A stretch of DNA of 8,442 nt from Clostridiales bacterium (GTDB lineage: Bacteria > Bacillota > Clostridia > Oscillospirales > Oscillospiraceae): assembly GCA_004553545.1 (NCBI GenBank), contig SFLD01000059.1, positions 1 through 8,442 of the forward strand, written 5' to 3'. Below are positions 4,637-8,442 of this stretch, piece by piece (position 1 is the first letter of the stretch; each line of letters begins with the position of its first letter). The notes under the pieces were generated by a model. That model was not told where the DNA came from. It searched no databases and was given only the letters and a program-made list of their open reading frames with translations. The position numbers and the translations under genes were made by a program.

Positions 4637-5671
4637 ATGACGGACTATAAGAATTTGAAGCTGATCGCCACTTCCAACCCCCACATCCGCTCCAACGACA
4701 CCACCCGCTCCATCATGCTGGATGTCATCATCGCCATGCTCCCGGCCCTGATCTGGTCCGTGGTGGAGTTCGGCGTCCGCGCCATCGCGGTGACCCTGGT
4801 CTCCGTGGCCGGCAGCGTCTTCTTTGAGTGGCTCTACCGCAACATCCTCAAGAAGCCCCAGAGCGTGGGCGACCTCTCCGCCGTGGTCACCGGCATGCTG
4901 CTGGCCTTCGTCTGCCCCGTGAACGTGGCCTACTGGCAGATCCTCATCGGTGACGCCTTCGCCATCATCATGGTCAAGCAGCTCTTCGGCGGCATCGGCA
5001 AGAACTTCCTGAACCCTGCCCTGGCCGGCCGCGCCTTCATGCTGGCGTCCTTCGCCTCCACCATGAGCGGCAACTGGATCGACCCCGCCGTCAGCAAGGC
5101 CGGCATCGCCTCCACCGCTGACATCGTCACCGCCGCCACGCCCCTCACCTACCTGAAGGGCGACGACATCGCCGCCACCTTCCAGACCCTCACCGAGACC
5201 TACTCCGTGGGCGACATGTTCCTGGGCAAGTGCGGCGGCTCCCTGGGCGAGGTCTCCGCCCTGTGCCTGCTGCTGGGCCTTGTCTGGCTCCTCTTCCGCA
5301 AGGTCATCTCCTGGCACATTCCCGTGAGCTACATCGCCACCGTGGCCGTCCTGACCCTGATCTTCCCCCGCGGCGGCGCGGACGCCGTCCAGTGGATGCT
5401 CTATAACCTCTTCGGCGGCGGTCTCATGCTGGGCGCCATCTTCATGGCCACCGACTACTCCACCTCCCCCATCACCAAGAAGGGCCAGCTCATCTACGGC
5501 GTCGGCTGCGGCCTCTTCACCGTGTTTATCCGCTACTTCGGCTCCTATCCCGAGGGCGTCTGCTACTCCATCATGGTGATGAACTGCGTGGCTCCCCTCA
5601 TTGACAAGTGCACCAAGCCCGCCCGCTTCGGTGTTGTGAAATTCGAGAAGAAGGAGGCGTCTGCGAAATGA
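4637..5671 (+). CDS. rnfD: Rnf electron transport complex subunit RnfD
   Basis: RnfD is the integral membrane flavin subunit, homologous to NqrB, thought to form the ion path and carry covalent FMN. This 344-residue copy is hydrophobic nearly throughout, with about nine or ten membrane segments from residue 26 to 325. The flavin attachment motif appears as VTAATPL, with the acceptor Thr at residue 168. The conserved family stretch GAIFMATDYSTSPIT lies around 266-280, and the N-terminal SNPHIRSNDTTRSIMLDV is also typical. GGAGG lies 8 nt before the ATG, inside the end of rnfC. The stop TGA overlaps the rnfG start in an ATGA junction, which points to translational coupling. The attachment motif has Ala where many relatives have Gly; the acceptor Thr itself is kept. 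Confidence 0.96.
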   Translation: MTDYKNLKLIATSNPHIRSNDTTRSIMLDVIIAMLPALIWSVVEFGVRAIAVTLVSVAGSVFFEWLYRNILKKPQSVGDLSAVVTGMLLAFVCPVNVAYWQILIGDAFAIIMVKQLFGGIGKNFLNPALAGRAFMLASFASTMSGNWIDPAVSKAGIASTADIVTAATPLTYLKGDDIAATFQTLTETYSVGDMFLGKCGGSLGEVSALCLLLGLVWLLFRKVISWHIPVSYIATVAVLTLIFPRGGADAVQWMLYNLFGGGLMLGAIFMATDYSTSPITKKGQLIYGVGCGLFTVFIRYFGSYPEGVCYSIMVMNCVAPLIDKCTKPARFGVVKFEKKEASAK

Positions 5672-6306
5672 GCACGGAAACCAAGACCAAGGAAAAGATC
5701 GACCTCGATCCCAAGTACATCATCAAGCTGACGGTCACCCTGTTCGCGACCTGCCTCGTGGTGGCCTTCTGCCTGGGTCTCGTCAACGGTGTGACCCTGC
5801 CCAACATCACCGCCTCCAACCTGGCCAAGACCAACGCCGCCCTCGCCAAGGTCTATCCCGAGATCGACGAGGCCAACTTCGTCGCCACCGAGATCGAGGT
5901 CTCTGACGATGTGGCCGCCGCCGCTTCTGCCTACTCCGCCACCGTCACCAACGTCTACGCCATCACCGACGGCGGCGCCGAGGCCGGCTACGCCGTGAAG
6001 CTGGATGTCTCCGGCTCCCAGAGCACCATCTCCATGATGGTGGGCCTGGACACCGAGGGCGCCGTCACCGGCGTGTCCGTGGTCAAGAGCGGCGAGACCT
6101 CCGGCATTGGCACCAAGGTCACGGTGGATAACGCCCCCCTGCCCAGCGGTGTCCCCGTGCTGGACCAGTTCATCGGCAAGACCGCCGCGGACCAGCCCCT
6201 GAAGGTGGGCGGCAACGTGGATGCCATCTCCGGCGCCACCGTCTCCTCCAAGGGTGTCACCAACGGCGTCAACGGCGCCATCGCGGCCTTCGCCGCCATC
6301 GGCTGA
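5668..6306 (+). CDS. rnfG: Rnf electron transport complex subunit RnfG
   Basis: RnfG is a membrane-anchored flavoprotein with its FMN domain outside the cytoplasm, homologous to NqrC. The 212-residue protein has a short charged N-terminus, one membrane segment at about 17-43, and then an Ala/Val-rich extracytoplasmic FMN-binding domain. The covalent FMN site is DAISGATVSSKGV, with the acceptor Thr at residue 191. The family motif T(S/P)G(I/L)GTK is seen as TSGIGTK at 144-150. The start is set at 5668 because AAGGAGG lies 10 nt upstream and the ATG overlaps the rnfD stop by the classic 4 nt; an earlier in-frame ATG at 5608 lies inside rnfD without support. Length and motifs are normal. It hands electrons between RnfD and the RnfA/RnfE iron-sulfur centre in current models. 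Confidence 0.95.
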   Translation: MSTETKTKEKIDLDPKYIIKLTVTLFATCLVVAFCLGLVNGVTLPNITASNLAKTNAALAKVYPEIDEANFVATEIEVSDDVAAAASAYSATVTNVYAITDGGAEAGYAVKLDVSGSQSTISMMVGLDTEGAVTGVSVVKSGETSGIGTKVTVDNAPLPSGVPVLDQFIGKTAADQPLKVGGNVDAISGATVSSKGVTNGVNGAIAAFAAIG

Positions 6307-6325
6307 GAAGGGAGGAGCATAACGT

Positions 6326-6958
6326 ATGAATATCGGCAAGCAGTTTAAGGAAGGCATGATCACCAACAACCCCGTTCTGGTGCAGCTCCTCGGCATGTGC
6401 TCCACCATGGCGATCACCACCTCCTTCTTCAACGGCCTGGGCATGGGCGTGGCCGTCATCATCATCCTGACGCTCTCCAACGTCCTGATCTCCGCCATGC
6501 GGAAGATCATCCCCGATAAGATCCGGATCGCCATGTTCATCGTGGTGATCGCGGGCTTCGTCACCTGCGTGGACCTGCTGCTGCAGGCCTTCGTCCCCGC
6601 GCTGAGCGAGTCTCTCGGCGTCTTCATCCCCCTGATCGTCGTCAACTGCATCATCCTGGGCCGCGCCGAGGCGTTCTCCTATAAGAACGGCATCGCCGCT
6701 TCCTTCTTTGACGGCATCTTCCAGGGCGTGGGCTACACCGTGGTCCTCGTCATCATGTGCGTCATCCGTGAGCTGCTGGGCTCCGGCACCTTCGGCGGCG
6801 GCCTGCTGAACGGCGGCCAGGGCATCCGGATCATCCCCGAGCAGTTCGGCGTGAAGATCATGACCCTGCCCGTGGGCGGCTTCCTGGTGCTGGGCGTGCT
6901 CATCGCCGTGATGCAGTGGGCTCTTGCGAGACCTAAGAAGAAGGAGGAGAAGAACTAA
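6326..6958 (+). CDS. rnfE: Rnf electron transport complex subunit RnfE
   Basis: RnfE is a six-helix membrane protein homologous to NqrD and, more distantly, to RnfA; the two form an inverted pair in the membrane. This 210-residue copy shows the family opening NPVLVQLLGMCSTMAITTS with C25, and the repeat-half motif IVVNCIILGRAEAF with C108. These two cysteines, with two from RnfA, are the ligands of the intramembrane [2Fe-2S] cluster described in Rnf/Nqr structures. A GGAGGAG sequence lies about 9 nt before the ATG, in the 19-bp gap after rnfG, the largest gap in the operon. The stop TAA shares one base with the rnfA ATG (TAATG). The C-terminus is a lysine-rich cytoplasmic tail. Confidence 0.95.
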   Translation: MNIGKQFKEGMITNNPVLVQLLGMCSTMAITTSFFNGLGMGVAVIIILTLSNVLISAMRKIIPDKIRIAMFIVVIAGFVTCVDLLLQAFVPALSESLGVFIPLIVVNCIILGRAEAFSYKNGIAASFFDGIFQGVGYTVVLVIMCVIRELLGSGTFGGGLLNGGQGIRIIPEQFGVKIMTLPVGGFLVLGVLIAVMQWALARPKKKEEKN

Positions 6959-7554
6959 TGAGCGCCGGACTTACCAACATTCTCTCCATCGCGCTGGGCG
7001 CGATCCTGGTCAATAACTTCATCTTCTCCCAGTTCCTGGGCTGCTGCCCCTTCCTGGGCGTTTCCAAGAAGCTGGACACCGCCATGGGCATGGGCCTGGC
7101 CGTCACCTTCGTCATGGGTCTGGCCTCCGCCGTGTGCTATGCGGTGAACGAGTTTATCCTGGTGAAGTTCGACCTTCAGTACATGCAGACCGTGGCCTTC
7201 ATCCTGGTCATCGCTGCCCTGGTGCAGTTCATCGAGATGTTCCTGCAGAAGTCCATGCCTGCCCTGTATACCGCTCTCGGCATCTACCTGCCCCTCATCA
7301 CCACCAACTGCGCGGTGCTGGGCGTGGTGCTGCTGAACGTGCAGAACAAGTACAACTTCATCGAGTCCCTGGTGTACGGCGTCACCGGCGGCCTGGGCTT
7401 CCTGCTGGCCATCGTGCTCTTCGCCGGCGTGCGGGAGCGCAACGTCTTCGCGGACTGCCCCAAGTGCTTTGAGGGCTTCCCCATCGCCCTGGTCACCGCC
7501 GGCCTCATGGCCCTGAGCTTCATGGGCTTCTCCGGCCTGTCTGTCTTCGGCTAA
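6958..7554 (+). CDS. rnfA: Rnf electron transport complex subunit RnfA
   Basis: RnfA is a six-helix membrane subunit homologous to NqrE and the partner of RnfE. This 198-residue copy begins with the family pattern LVNNFIFSQFLGCCPFLGVS, with adjacent cysteines C29/C30, where relatives usually have one. The second half-motif is ITTNCAVLGVVLLN, with C118. C29 or C30 and C118 should join RnfE C25 and C108 around the membrane [2Fe-2S] centre. GGAGG lies 10 nt before the ATG, inside the end of rnfE, and the start overlaps the rnfE stop by one base. The stop TAA runs directly into the rnfB ribosome binding site (TAAGGAGGG). Length and composition are normal for the family. Confidence 0.96.
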   Translation: MSAGLTNILSIALGAILVNNFIFSQFLGCCPFLGVSKKLDTAMGMGLAVTFVMGLASAVCYAVNEFILVKFDLQYMQTVAFILVIAALVQFIEMFLQKSMPALYTALGIYLPLITTNCAVLGVVLLNVQNKYNFIESLVYGVTGGLGFLLAIVLFAGVRERNVFADCPKCFEGFPIALVTAGLMALSFMGFSGLSVFG

Positions 7555-7567
7555 GGAGGGAAGAGAA

Positions 7568-8442
7568 ATGGATGTTATGAATATCGTCAGCGCCGTGGTC
7601 GTTCTCGCGGTCATGGGCGCCGTCTTCGGCCTGATCCTGGCCGTCGCCTCCAAGGTCTTCGAGGTGAAGAAGGACCCCCGTGAGGAAGAGATCCTGGGCC
7701 ACCTGGCCGGCGCCAACTGCGGCGGCTGCGGCTTCGCCGGCTGCGGCGCCTGCGCCGCCGCCATCGTGGAGGGCAAGGCCCCCGTCACCGCCTGCGCCCC
7801 CGCCGGCGCCGAGAACGCCGCCGCCATCGCCGCCATCATGGGCATGGAGGCTCCCTCCGGTGAGCGCAAGGTGGCCTTCGTCCGCTGTAACGGCGGCGTC
7901 CACGCCAACAAGCGCTATGAGTACCGGGGCGTCCATGACTGCATCGGCGCCACCAAGGTGGCCGCCGGTCCCCTGGACTGCTCCTTCGGCTGCTTTGGCC
8001 TGGGCTCCTGCGTCAGCGCCTGCCAGTTCGGCGCCATGACCATCGGCCCCAACGGCTCCGCCGTGGTGGACCCCGACAAGTGCACCGACTGCGGCGCCTG
8101 CATGAAGGCATGCCCCCGCAAGCTCATCGTGGAGGTCCCCGCCAGCGCCAAGGTCCACGTGGCCTGCGCCAACCTGGACAAGGGCAAGGCTGCCATGAGC
8201 GTCTGCTCCAGCTCCTGCATCGGCTGCGGTCTCTGCCAGAAGGAGTGCCGCAAGGACGCCATCCATGTGGAGAACGGCGTGGCCGTCATCGATTACGCCA
8301 AGTGCGTGGGCTGCAAGCTCTGCACCAAGGTCTGCCCGAGAGACGCCATCCTGCCCATCGCCACCGCCGAGGAGAAGGAGAAGTACAAGGCCATCAAGAA
8401 GGCTCAGGCCGAGAAGGCCGCTGCCGCCGCCAAGGCCGCCGC
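7568..8442 (+). CDS. rnfB: Rnf electron transport complex subunit RnfB, 3' end outside window
   Basis: RnfB is the multi-cluster subunit that accepts electrons from ferredoxin. The 291 residues visible begin with one membrane anchor (about 5-28). The Fe-S domain common to all RnfB follows (C51, C54, C59, C76, with C62 nearby). Next comes a cysteine-rich middle part (C107, C125, C138, C142, C148, C152) typical of the long clostridial form. Three C-x2-C-x2-C-x3-C motifs start at C172, C217 and C246; the second ends in CR instead of CP. This is far more than the three-cluster, roughly 190-residue proteobacterial type. The visible C-terminus is a Lys/Ala/Glu-rich tail (from about 266) still open at the window edge, so little is probably missing. 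The start follows GGAGGG with 7-nt spacing. It is the last gene in the usual clostridial rnfCDGEAB order. Confidence 0.95.
   Translation, partial: MDVMNIVSAVVVLAVMGAVFGLILAVASKVFEVKKDPREEEILGHLAGANCGGCGFAGCGACAAAIVEGKAPVTACAPAGAENAAAIAAIMGMEAPSGERKVAFVRCNGGVHANKRYEYRGVHDCIGATKVAAGPLDCSFGCFGLGSCVSACQFGAMTIGPNGSAVVDPDKCTDCGACMKACPRKLIVEVPASAKVHVACANLDKGKAAMSVCSSSCIGCGLCQKECRKDAIHVENGVAVIDYAKCVGCKLCTKVCPRDAILPIATAEEKEKYKAIKKAQAEKAAAAAKAA

Noticed and set aside
3233..5317. Very long minus-strand open frame (about 694 codons) antisense to rnfC and rnfD
   Set aside because: It is a shadow of GCC/GGC/ATC-biased codon use in the rnf genes. The translation is His/Gly/Asp/Ala-rich low complexity with no ribosome binding site, and the sense strand has intact cofactor motifs.

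Overview
The window looks like chromosomal DNA from a GC-rich, anaerobic gut-type Clostridia (Oscillospiraceae, Flavonifractor/Oscillibacter-like). The reasons are strong AGGAGG ribosome binding sites, the clostridial gene order rnfC-D-G-E-A-B, a DUF975-type membrane protein, and intergenic palindromic repeats of a kind I associate with these genomes. The taxonomic call is inference; no marker gene is present.

Layout. Bases 1-170 hold no convincing gene. They fold into a compact multi-stem, pseudoknot-capable structure that I call a candidate structured RNA on the + strand, cut by the window edge. It meets a small XRE repressor gene (213-533, -) at a bidirectional terminator. The repressor gene is divergent from a gene for a membrane-anchored extracytoplasmic protein (699-1348, +). 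That gene is driven by a near-consensus sigma-A promoter. Two almost identical 10-bp palindrome-like boxes lie on this promoter 21 bp apart and are good candidates for the repressor's operators. The target gene carries an apparent one-base deletion just after its membrane anchor. A strong terminator separates it from a convergent DUF975-like gene (1427-2239, -).

Bases 2240-3268 (about 1 kb) carry no gene I can support. They are filled with repeats: an AT-rich AATTGAGAAT tract, a nested inverted-repeat (MITE-like) element, a diverged 47-bp direct repeat, and a double-hairpin element. They end in an AT-rich stretch with A-tracts phased at about 10 bp, a promoter, and a short leader hairpin.

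Bases 3269-8442 are the rnf operon, read as one transcript with gaps of 19 bp or less or short start/stop overlaps. RnfB, RnfC, RnfD, RnfG, RnfE and RnfA form the membrane ferredoxin:NAD+ oxidoreductase. It passes electrons from reduced ferredoxin through iron-sulfur clusters and flavins to NAD+ and pumps Na+ or H+ outward. All key cofactor residues visible here are present: Fe-S cysteines in RnfC and RnfB, the flavin threonines in RnfD and RnfG, and the membrane cysteine pairs in RnfE and RnfA. rnfB runs off the right edge.

The Rnf operon is well known biology. The less ordinary material is the structured RNA candidate, the twin operator with its frameshifted target, and the repeat block and curved DNA in front of rnf. 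I did not find a wholly new multi-gene system.
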